Source: Mercurialis annua
Taxonomy: Eukaryota; Streptophyta; Magnoliopsida; Malpighiales; Euphorbiaceae
Reading direction: 5' to 3'
NCBI RefSeq assembly: GCF_937616625.2
Contig: NC_065571.1
Location: 13,952,501-14,016,500, forward strand
DNA: 64,000 nt
Shown: positions 1 to 12,774 of the stretch, one piece after another
Layout of the letters: each line of letters opens with the position of its first letter
Numbering within the stretch: the first letter of the stretch is position 1
Notes under the pieces: generated by a model
Databases searched by the model: none
Told to the model about the DNA's origin: nothing
Seen by the model: only the letters and a program-made list of their open reading frames with translations
Program-made: the position numbers and the translations under genes

Positions 1-2
1 GA

Positions 3-533
3 AGTGTTAAGGGTAGAAACTTGGATTCTAGTCTAGGTAAAGAAGAGGGAGCTTCTATCTGGTCAAAACCTCCGACAGGATGGGTGAAGGCAAACGTTGA
101 TGCCGGGGTTTTTCATGGCAGTAACAGTATTGGTGTTGCGTGTGTGGTCAGAGACGATGGTGGTCGATTGCTCCAAGCTTGTCATAAGTTGCTCCATGGT
201 ACTTGTTCTCCCAGAGTTGCTGAATTAATTGCTATTAAGGAGGCCCTCAGCTCGTTGAAAGATATGGAACGTGTCATCATCGAGTCAGATGCGTTGGATG
301 CTATAATGGATATTCGAAGCCCGCTGAAGCCTGGAATTGATTCTCTTGTTGATGATTGCAATATTTTAGTGAAGCAGTTACGTCATTTTTGTTTTTTGTT
401 TGTAAGACGGTCTGCGAATGGTGCGGCGCACTCTTTAGCGCATGCAACCCGTTCTATGTCAGGTCAGCAGGAATGGTTTGACAATTTTCCTGCATTTCTT
501 ACCAATGTAATTGCTTCCGATTTGAATCAATAA
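3..533 (+). pseudogene. LINE ORF2 3' end: RNase H-like domain, partial
   Basis: The frame is open from the left edge to a TAA at 531-533, so only the C-terminal end of a longer protein is present. About 170 residues resemble the RNase H-like domain (RVT_3 type) found at the C-terminus of many plant L1-type LINE polyproteins. Visible candidate catalytic residues are the Asp in NVDAGVF, the Glu in AELIAIKEAL, the Asp in ESDALDAI, and a late NGAAHSLAH block. This domain would remove RNA from the RNA/DNA hybrid made during target-primed reverse transcription. Eighteen bases after the stop comes a run of 13 A (552-564), as expected for a LINE 3' end. The reverse-transcriptase part must lie left of the window, so I cannot say whether the copy is intact. 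A host RNase H-like gene is a less likely alternative. Confidence 0.8.
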
Positions 534-564
534 GATATGACTTTTTCCCTCAAAAAAAAAAAAA
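534..564 (+). mobile_element. LINE 3' UTR and poly(A) tail
   Basis: A very short 3' UTR after the RNase H stop codon ends in 13 consecutive A at 552-564. This is the expected 3' border of a retroposed non-LTR element inserted in plus orientation. The matching 5' TSD would be outside the window. Confidence 0.7.
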
Positions 565-1097
565 GATAATCTCAAAACAAAAATCTCTCCGCAAAAATTT
601 ATTATTCCAACAAAATCAATTTAAGTAATAGTCCATAACATTAAGATCTTGATTGAATCCGAAAAACATACATTTATAACAAACCAGCATCATAGTCAAA
701 CAACAAAACAAACAAATCTCTATAAAAATATATACGTACGGGCAGAAAGATTGGAATGATTCAAAAACCGAAGATCTCCGCCTCACCGCCCTTAAAATTG
801 AAGCAGCGGTGAAGAAAGGTTAAAAGCAAAAAAAATGGAATCGTTTTCTCTCTAGGGAACGTTACGGTGAATTTTCAATATTCTTCCTTAATCACATCAA
901 TTTTTAATTATTTAATCAAAAGAAATAGTTTCCGACTATAACTCTTGGATTGAAACATAACATTTGTGATACCACAAGCACATCATATATATTTTAAGTT
1001 TAGGCATGCAATGTCTAAAATTTTATTTATGGATACATTTGTAAGAGTGATCACATTTTAGTGTGGCAGTATTGTCACAGACGGTACATATCTGATT
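565..1097. other. Intergenic DNA and DEP1 3' flank
   Basis: AT-rich sequence between the LINE tail and the DEP1 stop codon. The part nearest 1097 must contain the DEP1 3' UTR and polyadenylation signals. No other gene is visible. Confidence 0.5.
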
Positions 1098-4000
1098 TTA
1101 GATTTCTGAGAAAGAATTGATCGTCTTGAAGCCATGATTCTCCAGAAGAGGAGCATTTCCCGGTCGGATAGAAATCACTGCCTGCAAACCTAAAACATGA
1201 AGGGAAAACTCAGATGGCGGACTGAACTAAACAAAAAATTTTTGTTTTGGTTCGATTTTTGTGCACCTACCACCAAAGTAGATTGAACACTCTTTAACAG
1301 AGCTAAATGATCACATGATTTCACTAACCATCAACGAAAAAATCACCAGACTAGCGAACTAGAGTCCAATGCTTACCTGCTCCCTTTGCGGCAACAGCTT
1401 CTTGAACAACATCAGTTACAAACAAAATCTCAGATGGCTTATCAACTCCCACCGACTCCGAAATTTCAACATAGCTGTGTGTTTCTCTTTTGTTCCTGCA
1501 AGAAAGAGAAGTTAATAGTGAGGTATTACCTGAAATCAACGAAGAGGCGAAATAGAAGTACAGGTGGATTAAAAACTTACCCTACTGTGGTATCAAAGAA
1601 ACCAGATAAATATTTTCTCAAATCCCCATAATTTGTCTTTCCAAATATGAGTCTTTGGGCCAATCTGCTACCACTGGAATATATATACACCTGCAGCAGG
1701 ATAAAACAATAGATAATCATAACAGAAATACTATTTTCATAATCAGAATTATATGAATTTTCTGATACTTAAGGAATACATGAAAGGAAGATTAAATCTT
1801 GACTTTTGATACAGCCCAAAAATATTAATGTAGCCAGATAAACAGAAAAGACGAGAAGTATTTTGAGTGGACACTGGCAGTGTGCTTTGTATTTATATTT
1901 TCATGGTTATTTTCAAGCCAAAACAGTACATAAACTCACTTAGCAAACACAAATCATCAGGGGTTCAAATGGTGTATGGTGCTGCAAGATGTTAGCCCTA
2001 ATATCCCCCACTAAATGATCAATACTGTCGATGAAAAGATAAACAGGGTGAAGTTGGAATAAAAAAATAACCTTAATGCCCAAAGCATGCCACTTCTCTA
2101 GAGCTTCTGGTACGTCATCATAAACTACTCCTTCCAATTCATTATTCTCAAATCCAGTTCTCCATATATGACCCTGAGTAGTTAAATTGTAAGAACCAAG
2201 CGACAAGTTTCTAACAGGCGCATCTATCGCTTGAGAAGTTGCAAATCTTGTGTTACCCAACACTTACTTGCAACTGTTTCAAGGCAGTGATCTTTCGATC
2301 TGCTCGTATCATTGCATCAACATTAGCTACCAAAGCTGCAATAACTTCCTCTTTCCCTGCATCATCTAGAGGAATTGGCATAGCCCCGTCAACACCATGA
2401 GCAAGGTCGTTTTCAACCTGCAAGATAATTGTTCCAAAATTATCCATTAATGACAATGCTTCTATAGCAAATAAATGCGCATGTACTACTATTCCTTTTT
2501 GAAAAGCTCAGCTCTACAAAAGTAAAGAAGTTTAAACTCTAGAATGAGCTGAATAGCATCGGTTATACCAGATCTCTCACTACACCATCACCATGAGAGC
2601 TCATCACACTTCATACATGAACCTGGCTGTTTTTTTCAGTGGTTTTTCTATGAGTAAAGGAAATAGATGGTTTATGTTACAAAAACATAACACAAATCAT
2701 TGTGGATATACTACTATTCGATCTTTAATCTTTTCAAGTTAAAACATAAAGAGTTTGTAACCATCCACGACAGCTATGTTTCCAACATCTTGTGCAATAT
2801 AGTGAATTTCAATACATATCACTAACTAATCCTTGATATGCATCTCCAAATTATTATTTTACGCATACTTGTATTTACATGAGGCAAAGAAGAAGAAGAA
2901 GAAGAAGAAAATAATGCATTACTGAAAAACATATTCATGACAGAAAGCACGCTTACAATCAGTACAGTCAAATATAAAGCAGATAGCCAATAAATGCTAT
3001 ACAATTTAACTGACAATTAACAAAAATGGGTATTTGTTCAACAAGTACAGTTACATAAAAATTGTGTACTGAAATCTTACTTGAGAGCGCAATAATTTTA
3101 TATCTTCCTGAGTTTCTGCGGTCTCATATGTTGCAGACAAATGTCTCCCAACATTATCACGGGCATATGGAAAGAGTACATCAGCAACAAAGGTTATCGG
3201 AGTCGTTGTCCCTTCTATGTCAAGAACAATGCAGCGCTGAAACCAAATCATTTGAAATTTGGAAATGCAATCTGATACTGTATTACAAATTAAAGTCTAA
3301 AATTTTCAACCACAATGAACAAGCAGTAAAAAAAAAGCATAACTGGCAATGGCTAAAAAAGAACTAACTGGTAATGGCTCCATTTCATAATTTGAATCCT
3401 TCACTGCTGCCTTGACAGATGCGTTTCTGTCTCTTTTACTACCTTGAAGTCCTTTAACATTTTGAATTGGACCATGATTTGGAGTAGACCAGTCCAATCC
3501 TAGTTGATACAGTTTGATAGCAGCCTCAAAAAGATAATGATAACATTCAGCCTGAAAGATTTTCCACCGATTTAAGAAGCATAAACAGTAAGTTTTCAGA
3601 GAAAACATGATGCTGAAGAAGAATCAACCACAAGAGAAATGAAACAAGGAGAGAAATAAAAAATAAAGAGAGAGAGAGAGATAAGTACACTGATAAATAT
3701 GCATCTTGTTCAATTGGTGAAAACCCATCAAAATCTAGGTAGGTAATTCATCTTTCAAATGCACGACTTTGTAATAAAATTCAGTCATACATGAGAAAAA
3801 TGATTCAGAAAACATCCTTTTATTTGGGAGAGAATACATCATCATCCGCCAAATTTTCAATATATTAACCAGGGATTTTGACTTTCTTTACCTGCTCTGA
3901 ATCTTATGGTCTTTTAATATTTATAGAAGAACATCAATTAGTGCAGTTGTAGGATGGTGCAAATAGTACTCGGTGCAAATAGAGATGGTTGGGACACTCT

Positions 4001-7000
4001 AGTCTATACAAACTAGCCTCCACATAAGGTAGAATATGCCCAAGATACAGATATAAATGAGAGGAAATAGACTTCAGACTGAGAAAGGACACAGCCTGAA
4101 TGATTTTCCATTTATTATCACTTAAAAAGATGCCTTTTGTCCTCAGGAAACCTATAAATCAAAAACTGGTCGATAGTGCTCTTAAGTTCAACTAGAAGTT
4201 AGCTTCCATAAACTTCCATAAATTCAATTTGATACTTATTCACTTATTTTCCAATTTATGTATGCCGATTTTAACTCTGCTCTTCACCTTCTAACCGAAG
4301 GTGATCATTAAACAGAACTATCATGACTTTGGAATCAACTTGAGCTGTGCAATTGAAGGACTTATCAGGTCATAATTTCTAAAACCACATCCTGAATTTC
4401 CTTTAAAAACTGAACTCAATAAAAGGTATAAAAGTAGACAAACTTTTTGTGTGCAAAAACAGCATTCAAATCTTTTAATAGGCATGCACAAACCTGAGTC
4501 TTGGCATGAATCCATGAGTCTCCCCATACATAAATTCCATGATTGCGAACAAGAACGGCAGTTGTTTTAGGGTATTCATCTATCTGAAAAAAATAGAACA
4601 AAATCAACTTACTTCAAAGTATTATGCATCCAATGAAATTATAACATCCAAAGGTTCTTCAAATAGAGATCCTCAACAGAAATTAAAAAGGCAATAATGC
4701 TGTCCACTTTCCATCTTTTCAAAAAACACCAATTGATGAAACTATACTTGAAAAGATCATGGATTAGGGTCTAAGAATACTTATTTCTATTTTAGAATAC
4801 CAGTATCTGCTGATCAGTTATTATCACAGGATCATTCAGTTCTGCAGATGAACAATAAGAATCATCACATTGATTGTAGGGGCCAATTAATAAAAAACAC
4901 GTACAGCTTTAGCAAGAGAATCTGTAAGCTCATTTTCGTAGGCTGTATTCTCTATAATTGGGACTACAAGTTCATCATAATATCCATGCCCTTTAATTCC
5001 TTTTATCATCTCCATATGAGTAATCTGCGAATAACAAAGATTGCGGAAGCAAAAGAAAAATCAAAATCAGTTGAATATACAAATTATATTCCACAATGTA
5101 GAATGTTTAGCAGCAAATGAAATTCGATATGATATGAGCTATTAGAAACATCACAAGCAACTATAACAAGGAATCTATTTCACATTTGATAGTGCTACCA
5201 CTTCTAGCTCTGACGTGTCACGACAGTAATGTCACATACAACCCTCAATGTGATTAAAGAAATAACCCTATAACTCTCCGAAATGATAGAGATAACCATT
5301 TTCCTATGTGCTTCTGTTTCTGAAAAACTTGACAAACAATGTCACATTATATTACCTTGGACTGAATCCCCCTAATAACATAATGGTCCTATGCAAACAC
5401 AAGCTAGACTAACACCAAGCCTTAATCCTATGTTAATAGTGGTAAGCTAAATGGATTGTCATTTTCCATTCCAATTGATTTTGGGCTAAATCTTCTAAAA
5501 GATTTGGAGCCACTAAATCAATAATGGCCCGATGTTGTCCATTTTGAAAATCATGGAAATTTATTCACCACATGCTGAATAAAGAGCTACAAAATATGAA
5601 CGATGAATGACGGAAGAGAAAAATCATAAAACTTGCCTAATGTTCATGTAAGTCATCTTGTTAATCATAGTATACGTTCCCTGATATTCAAAACCACTTT
5701 CACTTGAATCTTTCCACTACCTTTATAAGAAAAACATTAATCTAGTCTCAACTTCTCATGTATATTCAGAATAAAAATGGCACCTAAAGCGCCATTAGCA
5801 CGTTACCTACTAAAACCTTAAAACTTAATAGATAAAATGGTTTTATTTAACTGTTTCGATAACTGTAGGGTAATGGGAAGTTAACCAGAGAAATGAAATT
5901 CAGAATGTAAGAAGGTTAAATCCTAGTCACCATATAATGTGATGTCAAGAAAGAGATCAGTTGTGATTAGAAGGCCAAATAGGCGCTGTACTTTTGTTTT
6001 TGCTCACCTCCAAATGATAAAGCTTCATCACAACATTCATCAAATTTGTTATAACATTGAATTTGTCATTTAAGTCTTTTGCAAATTTATTTTTGCTTTA
6101 TTTTCCTATTCCCGGAAAATATTTACCATGTTAAAGTCATGTAAGTTATCAGTAACAACACAATATAATCTAAAACTTGAAACAGTTAAATAACTTCTTC
6201 TCTAATAGTTCCAAAATTTACATCATCTTGTCAGCCTTACCTCCAAACCAATAGCAAATAAAAGGCATCACAAATTTCATTTATCATGTGACCGCACTTA
6301 TTAATTCTATGATTACAATGATACTCGAGAGTTGAACTCGAGATTGAAGAACACTTTGATTTTTTTTATATGTACATGTTGTTCGCAATCTAATACTATT
6401 TATGTTGCTTCCTTGCATCTAGACATCTTCTATAAGTGGTCATCCATTATAACATACAGTACCGACATAATCTTCACATTCCTACCGATTATCTCTATAG
6501 AGCTCAAATGTTTACTCTGCTTCCATCATAATAATAATCATGCTAAAATAGCCAATGCTGCTGAAGGATTGTAATAGCTAACAAAACAACTCATAGATCA
6601 CTAAAGAGACAAGACAACTTTCGTACTAGACCTTATCCACCCATAATCAAAATGATATCATGACAAGGGAACATAAATGGAAATAACAATCACTTCTAAA
6701 TGTTGCACAAATACTTACTCTAAATTCTTTTGATAATGGATTGAGCATTGTTACAAGACAAGATTCCATTCCATGACTATGAATAACAGCTCCTGCATCC
6801 CGCTTATCATATGCCTGGATTGAACCAGAAACAAGCGTCATCTATGACCTTATAATAGAATACAATATTGTAAAACCACAAACAAAATAATGAACAAACA
6901 ACAATTCAAACTTATATGTCTTGCAAGTTAATAACTAAGGGTCCTCGCTAGCAGATTCAATAATCACGAGTATTGAAAAATTGACTTTGGTGCAGTAACA

Positions 7001-8491
7001 AATGCATTTTGTAAGCCATTTACACAAATGAATACAAGTATGAAGGTGACAACAACTATAATTAGCAGAAGCTCTGGCTAAGTTAGCAACTAATAAGATC
7101 AGGACCAACTGAAGAGTCCAAAGGAAGTAATAGGACCAATTGCCTCTATAGCTGGCCCTATTCCATAACTTTTCTGAACCAATTTGATAAAAGATCTGAC
7201 ACCATTACTTACAATTCTAAAGAACTTGTGCACAACTTGTGAGGTGAAAATTTAATTTTACAAACTAAAATACATCAAGAGATAGACGAATTGATTATGA
7301 ATTTAAATACTTGAAAGGAGGTCGAATCAGAAAGTATACCTTTAGAAAAAGAGGAGCACAATCGGAACACTTAGGAGGCTTATAAGGATAAGGCTTTGGA
7401 GATGGTATGGATAACATAGACCCATTTGAAGCCAAGACATACATATCGTCCGGTTCCATTCTTTCCTTCTGCACACCTGCCATATTCCAAATTACAAACA
7501 GACATATTTGCTTCAGCGACAGATTTCTGCTAACCAATAGACAGAAAACGTAATACACACATATTTCAGCTAATCAAAATGAGAATTCAAAACAAATGAA
7601 TTTAGAGAAACAAAAAAAGTAATCGATAACACAAAAGAAAACAAAAAATAACATAGTTCCAGTTAAACTTAAACTTAATGAAAAAAAATGTTGAACAATT
7701 ACATTTAAGTGATAAGCTGAATAATACTTCTTTCGCAATCAGTCCTATCTAATCCTATATTTTCTACCAATCTAAAAAGATAAAAATTGATAAAGAGCTA
7801 TCTTACGGTTGACAAAATTTTGACCCAGAATTCAAGCAACACAAAAACATTCATGGAAGGATTAAGCATAAACAGCGGCGGAACTAGGGTGAGGCTGTCG
7901 CCCCATTCCGGTTCCGAAATGTTAGATATTGACGAGTGGCAGAATAATTATTTCAAAGAGGATCGAATAATTTCTTCTAGTCTAAAAAAAAGTCAATTAA
8001 CAATATCATTCCGTCTAAAAAAACAGATGAATGAACAAAATTTCTAATTCCGCCACTAATGGATATAATAATTTCTCATCAAAAAACCAAGACAGTGAAT
8101 GAAATAGAAATAACCAGACTCTTAACCCAACTAATAAAAAGAAGAAATTCAGCTAAGATAATTACTACCCAACAATCAAAAACAAAAACCCACAAAATAA
8201 AACAAAGTTTCAGTTAATAATTACAAGTCTTAAACCAGAAATTAAAAAGAAAAATTGGGTACCAGAAGGGGACATGATGATAAGCTGATTAGGCTTAGGA
8301 ATGGAGTCATCATGGACTTTGATAGTGATGCTGCCCCCGGTGCCAGATACCCATCCCAGATTATAGAATTGGCGACACAGATCAGATAATAACACCCTTG
8401 TTTCCTTCACGCCTTTGCTCTCTAAATAAGCTTGGGATACTCCAGGTTTTTGAACCCCGCCATTCACTCCCACTGCTGCTGCCATTGCCAT
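1098..8491 (-). CDS. DEP1: Methylthioribulose-1-phosphate dehydratase / enolase-phosphatase (bifunctional, methionine salvage)
   Basis: This is the plant fusion enzyme of the methionine salvage (Yang) cycle. Its N-terminal half dehydrates methylthioribulose-1-phosphate; the C-terminal HAD-type half does the enolisation and phosphatase steps that MtnC does in bacteria. Exons from 5' to 3': 8491-8263, 7476-7340, 6814-6719, 5024-4905, 4583-4494, 3551-3369, 3236-3081, 2417-2268, 2173-2072, 1690-1581, 1495-1377, 1189-1098. All introns are GT..AG and the total is 1584 nt, 527 aa, near the usual plant length. Dehydratase landmarks: Cys116, catalytic-type Glu159, zinc ligands His134, His136 and His209 in HSH and RNHG. 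Phosphatase landmarks: DIEGTT with Asp291 and Glu293, then IYSSGS, then a late LFVTD block. The start is the ATG at 8491-8489; the frame stays open upstream only to a GTG at 8515, which is not a plausible plant start. No key residue is missing. Confidence 0.95.
2885..2910. repeat. (GAA)n microsatellite in DEP1 intron
   Basis: About eight GAA/AAG triplets in the intron between exons 7 and 8 of the minus-strand DEP1 gene. Confidence 0.8.
3667..3682. repeat. (GA)n microsatellite in DEP1 intron
   Basis: Eight or so GA units inside the intron between exons 5 and 6 of DEP1. Confidence 0.7.
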
Positions 8492-8781
8492 TTCTCTTTC
8501 TTGAACACAACCCACAAACTAAATTACAATTTTTTTTAGCTTTAAATAGTTAGGAATCTTATTATTTAAACAAGAAAAGGTTCGGTAAGGTACCTGTAGG
8601 TTTTAACTTTACCATTTAAGCACTTTATATGGTTTTTTATATCGAAACAAAAACACCAAATATTCTCTCTCTACTCTCTAGTGACTTTTAAACATGTTTT
8701 ACTTAATCTTTAAAAAATAATCCTAATTTAATTAAAATAAATAGAAGTTTAAATCAATCCTAATACTAACACTCTTTCACC
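8492..8781. other. DEP1 upstream region
   Basis: AT-rich sequence upstream of the DEP1 ATG. It must contain the 5' UTR and promoter, but I see no convincing TATA box or other defined motif. It ends at the left TSD of the next transposon. Confidence 0.5.
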
Positions 8782-8791
8782 CTTCTTGTTT

Positions 8792-9823
8792 GGGATTATT
8801 TACAAAATATCCTATTTTTGAAACTTATTTATACTATTTTTAGCTATTTTCGCTTAATTTCGTCGCTACCTATTTTACTAACTTATTTACAAAAGTATCC
8901 ACTATATATTGAAGGCTTATCTCATTTTAGATTAAATTTTTACATAATCACTCTTTTTTCTCTCTTTTTTTCTTCTTTTTCGTTTGACTTTCAGTTCGTC
9001 TCTTCCAGTTGCTTTTTCGTTCACCTTTCCGTTCGCACTTCAGTTCGTATACTTCCGATGGATTTCTCGTCGTTTCCGGTTGTTTTTCCGTTCGTCTCTT
9101 CTGTTCGCGCTAGTCCGTTCGTCTTTTCCCTTCGCGCTATGGATTTCTCGACATCGTTTTTAGATTTGTGTAATTTTTTAGGTTTTTTGTGATGATTCAA
9201 ACATTTTGTAAATAAATTATTGTAGATCTATAATTCTTTTGTTTATAAAATTGTTTTATTATTTATATAATTATTTTGTCTTTCTTTTAATCATAAATTT
9301 GTTTATTGCTAGTGATTTTGTAAAGAACAAACTGATTTATAGTGTATTTGTAGTGATTTTATAATATATTTACGTTATAGTGTATTTTTGGTGTATTTAT
9401 AGTGTATTTCTGGTGTTTTGCGGGATTTCTATGTTTTTAGTGTATTTCTGCCGTTTTTTTAGTATATCTATAGTGCATTTGCAGTGTTTATGATGTATTT
9501 GCAGTGTTTATGGTGTATTTGCAGTGTTTTTATGGTATACACCACAAAAACACTACAAAAATGCCCTAAATACACTATATATACACTAATGTAATTCTAT
9601 AAAAATATCATATATACACTATTGTTACACTATAAAAACACGATAAAAAAATAAAAAAAATCTATAAGAAAGAGAATAAATTATTAAAAAGTGAAAAAGG
9701 GTATTTGTAAACTTTAAAAAAAAGATATTTTTCGTAAATAAAAAAAATCAGAAAAAAAAAGTCAAAAATTGGTAGGTAAAATTGTAAATAAGTTAACAAA
9801 TATTGTATTATAGGAAATTACCA
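8792..9823. mobile_element. Foldback-type transposon, probably non-autonomous Mutator-like (10-bp TSD)
   Basis: A 1032-bp element flanked by the direct repeat CTTCTTGTTT (8782-8791 and 9824-9833). The ends are only loosely inverted (left GGGATTATTTAC; right, reverse complement, TGGTAATTTCC). The interior from about 9300 has many degenerate copies of GTGTATTT-N-TAGTG, which flip to the complementary form after about 9540. A hairpin apex sits near 9525-9558. Between the ends is a pyrimidine-rich, UTR-like tract with two copies of ATGGATTTCTCG (9058 and 9139). No transposase is recognisable. The TSD length fits Mutator-like elements; the family assignment is inference. Confidence 0.55.
9300..9640. 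repeat. Degenerate GTGTATTT repeats in inverted arrangement
   Basis: Roughly a dozen short copies of a GTGTATTT/TAGTG motif run on the plus strand to about 9535. Complementary copies (CACTACAAAAA, AATACACTA, ATACACTA) follow to about 9640, making a long imperfect hairpin inside the 8792-9823 element. Confidence 0.7.
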
Positions 9824-9900
9824 CTTCTTGTTTATCTACAACTCTAAAAATCTAAGTTGAATCTAATCCAACCACTAGCTAACCCTAAACTACATCTAAA

Positions 9901-9913
9901 CACTATAAATAGG
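9901..9913 (+). promoter_or_regulatory. TATA-box-like promoter inside LTR copy 1
   Basis: CACTATAAATAGG precedes a leader-like tract. The same motif occurs at the equivalent place in LTR copy 2 (40163), supporting a real LTR promoter rather than chance. Confidence 0.45.
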
Positions 9914-10269
9914 ACCTCTAAACAGCCTAACTAAAGATCGACCAAAAATACAAAAATTAAGCACATAAACCCTAGGGAAAATCTAGTTTGGCCGAATCTC
10001 CCCTCACATACACACACAAACACCAATCTTCCAACAAGTTGAAACGCTTTAAACATTTAAGAATGCAATGTTATGGATTGATTCGAAACTGGATTTTACA
10101 TCCGGATCACCAGAAAATGAGTCAGAGTCACAACGATACTTATGAGGACCGAAGATTCAGCTCTTTATCACTTTTGTCATATCTCATAAATGTAGGATGC
10201 ATGCTTAGATTTATTTTCAATATAACTTCCATAAACTGCCATAACTATTAATATTAGTGTTTTTGCTAT

Positions 10270-10605
10270 GCCAAATAACTAAAAAAGGTCAAACCTTTCA
10301 TGAAAGTTTCACAAAAGTATTCATAAAAAAAAATTCACAAAAGTCCAAACCTTTCAATTTTATCCAATTTGTCCTGAAACGCATGATTTTGTCTCAATTA
10401 TGTCCAACTACACAATTTTGCTATGTGGCGCTGATGTGTGGCATTGCCACATCAGCGTCACGTAGGCGCCACATGATGAGCAAAAATACGTAATTAGACA
10501 TTATTGAAACAAAATCATGCGTTTCAGGACAAATTGGATAAAATTAAAAGATTTGGACTTTAATGGAATTTTTTCTAGAGGTTCGGCCTTTTTGATCATT
10601 TGGCT
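10270..10605. mobile_element. Palindromic MITE, Mutator-like (about 10-bp TSD)
   Basis: A 336-bp near-palindrome flanked by TTTTTGCTAT on both sides (10260-10269 and 10606-10615). The left end starts GCCAAATAACTAAAAAAGG and the right end is its imperfect inverse. The arms are long: sequence around GAAACGCATGATTTTG in the left arm returns as CAAAATCATGCGTTTC in the right arm. The centre near 10440 contains GTGGCATTGCCACATCAGC. No coding capacity. It is nested in LTR copy 1, so it inserted later. Confidence 0.8.
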
Positions 10606-11715
10606 TTTTTGCTATGATTGTCATGCAAATTGATTAGAAGCATGGTTTGGCTGCTTTAACATGTTTTATACAACATATTCGGACTTTATTCAATTTCGTT
10701 GCTTAAAATGCATGCTAGGTATAATTTGCCATGTCCTTGTGTTCTTAGTGTTTTTGCCATGATAGCTTTAAAATAAGTTTAGAAACTCATGGTTTAGGAT
10801 GTTTAATTCACTTTAAGCCATTATATTTCAATTCTGGTATGTTTACAATGTTCTTCCTTGCGTTTTAATGGTTTTTTGAGTGTTTTATATGAAAATCTGA
10901 GCTAAACGGTAAATTGTTGTCCCTGCCACGAACCAACGCCGCCGCCACTCATACAGTCGCTGCCGGAAATGAATTGTGCTGTCGCTGGCACTATCAGTGG
11001 CGCCGTGATCTCCGTTTTTCCAGAATCCAGATTAACTCTCAGATCCTTCCAAAATAATTTCAGACTTGTTTTCATGTTTTCGAGTTCGTTTGAACTCGAA
11101 ATTGGGCCCTATTTGAGCCCACGTCTATGGATTTAGTTGTAGAATCATAATCTGTATTGTAATGGCCTGCCCCAAAAATTTGGGTTTTGAAGCCCAATTT
11201 CGTAACCTGCCAAGCCAACCAGGCCCTAAAGCCCACAACTGACAAAACTAGCCAGTTTCAAATGGGATTCCGGGTTCGTTTAAACTCAAAATTGACACCG
11301 GTTTAAACCAATAGACCTGTATCAATGAGACGAAGAACTTTTATGTTCTTTCCGAGTTCCGGTTCCAACTACACCGACAGTTAAATCACATCGAGTGCTA
11401 GGCACTCTGGTCTACAAGGTTAACAAGTATTTCTAACCTTATATGTTTACCCCTTGCGTAGCGGGTATGCTGAAACTGTTTAAACGCTTTTCAAAAGCAT
11501 GCCAAATCCAAATATTAACAGGTTAAAGGACTAATCACGTTAACTTAGTAAATCAAATCATCAAATCCAGCAAATCACCTAGACATCTTAGCAATACTAT
11601 AAAAAAATGTAAATAGAGGTTGTATAGGTTATTCAAGATGACTAAGTAATAAGATTAGTCACACTTAGACATACAGTTTAGATTTTGTGTGTGCAAAAAA
11701 TTCAAACCAACCATT

Positions 11716-12294
11716 ATTTGATACACACCTTGTTAAAGTATGAAGATATAGACGAAGTTTATATTTCGGGATCATTTGAGTTCCTACCAAAATATGTCTT
11801 TATCTGAAGCATAGGACAAAAATATTTCTAGAATCAAAAAATATTTGAAAAACGAGCTAAATGATATATTTTGTTCGAAGTGTGAGGTACAAAATATTTC
11901 TAGAATCCAAAAATATTTTGGGAAAAAGCAATGATATTTTTATTCGAAGATCTAGGATGATAATCCATAACATAATGTTCATGCGAAGAAGGAAGAACAA
12001 TAAATAGTTTTCATCCTTTTAATGGTGAAGAGTATAATTAGATCCTAAAAGATTTTAAAAAAAAAGTTAAATCGATTGAGAATTTTGAATAACTAACCGA
12101 GACATGAGAAGTTTCAAAGTTCGGTTTAGAAAAATCAATAACTCGTGCAAGAAAATACGTAGTTTAAATAAATCCAAACAATTTAAAGAAAATAGAAAAT
12201 TGTGATTTTAAGTGAAGGGAGAAGACCCATAAAATATTTATTTGAAGGAAAATAGACAAAAAAAACTATTAGGTATATTTAAGTAATGTCTGGT
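11716..12294. other. AT-rich DNA, no gene
   Basis: No recognisable coding or RNA gene. Short AAAATATTTCTAGAATC-type repeats occur twice (near 11818 and 11893), suggesting decayed repeat DNA. Confidence 0.4.
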
Positions 12295-12302
12295 GAAGCT
12301 AG

Positions 12303-12766
12303 TAGGCTGAGTAAAAATTGAACCAAACCATAAAACTAAAGCGAACCGAACTGAAATTTTTTGTTTGGTTCGGTTATTTGATGAAAACGGTTTGTTTTGG
12401 TTTATATTTTACATAAAGTTTGGTGTTTGGTGTTCGGTTTTCAGGTTGGTTTATATATATATATATATAAAATTTCGTTGTCTTTATTTATTAATTATTA
12501 TTAATATATAAGTTAATAAATTTTATACAATATATATTAAAGTTTATTAGACTCTAATTATTTAATATTTGAATTAATTTTGATATAAAAATAAAAGAAA
12601 TAGAAAAAGTAATTGAATTCGGTTAATTTTTGGTTCAATAAGATCCAGTTTTTTGTCTCCAAACTAAAAATTTGATTCGGTTCGGTTTGGAAATTTCTAA
12701 ACTTTGGTTGGTTGGTTTTGGAGAACTCCAAACTAAACCGATCGAACCGAACCAATTCTAGCCCTA
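12303..12766. mobile_element. Non-autonomous hAT element with exact 8-bp TSD
   Basis: A 464-bp element with TSD GAAGCTAG (12295-12302 and 12767-12774). The ends are TAGGCTGAG on the left and, read as reverse complement, TAGGGCTAGAAT on the right, close to the TAGGG hAT terminus. The subterminal regions are full of AACCGAACC-type repeats in inverted orientation, as in the hAT element at 37024-37824. A short AT dinucleotide run (near 12457) lies inside. Confidence 0.8.
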
Positions 12767-12774
12767 GAAGCTAG

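Larger units (their letters stand above)
9834..11715 (+). mobile_element. LTR fragment, copy 1 (Ty3/gypsy-like, interrupted by a MITE)
   Basis: This tract is homologous over most of its length, in the same orientation, to 40020-41620. Shared landmarks: the promoter-like CACTATAAATA (9901 here, 40163 there), the following AAACCCTAG, an (AC)n-rich tract, AAACGCTTTAA, a GC-rich CCGCCGCCA patch, a GAGCCCA patch, and a long block running from TAACCTTATATGT (about 11437) to about 11700. A TATA box inside a tract of this size without a gene suggests a long terminal repeat. No gag or pol coding DNA is next to it, so it is a solo or broken LTR. The MITE at 10270-10605 is nested in it. Confidence 0.5.

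Noticed and set aside
8491..8515. Eight-residue N-terminal extension of DEP1
   Set aside because: It begins at GTG (8513-8515). The first ATG in the frame is at 8491 and fits the family start.
8818..9192. 124-codon plus-strand frame as a gene
   Set aside because: It lies inside the TSD-bordered foldback element and translates a C/T-rich, low-complexity leader.
9300..9640. CRISPR-like array of short repeats
   Set aside because: The repeats are degenerate, unevenly spaced and inverted halfway, and the genome is eukaryotic.
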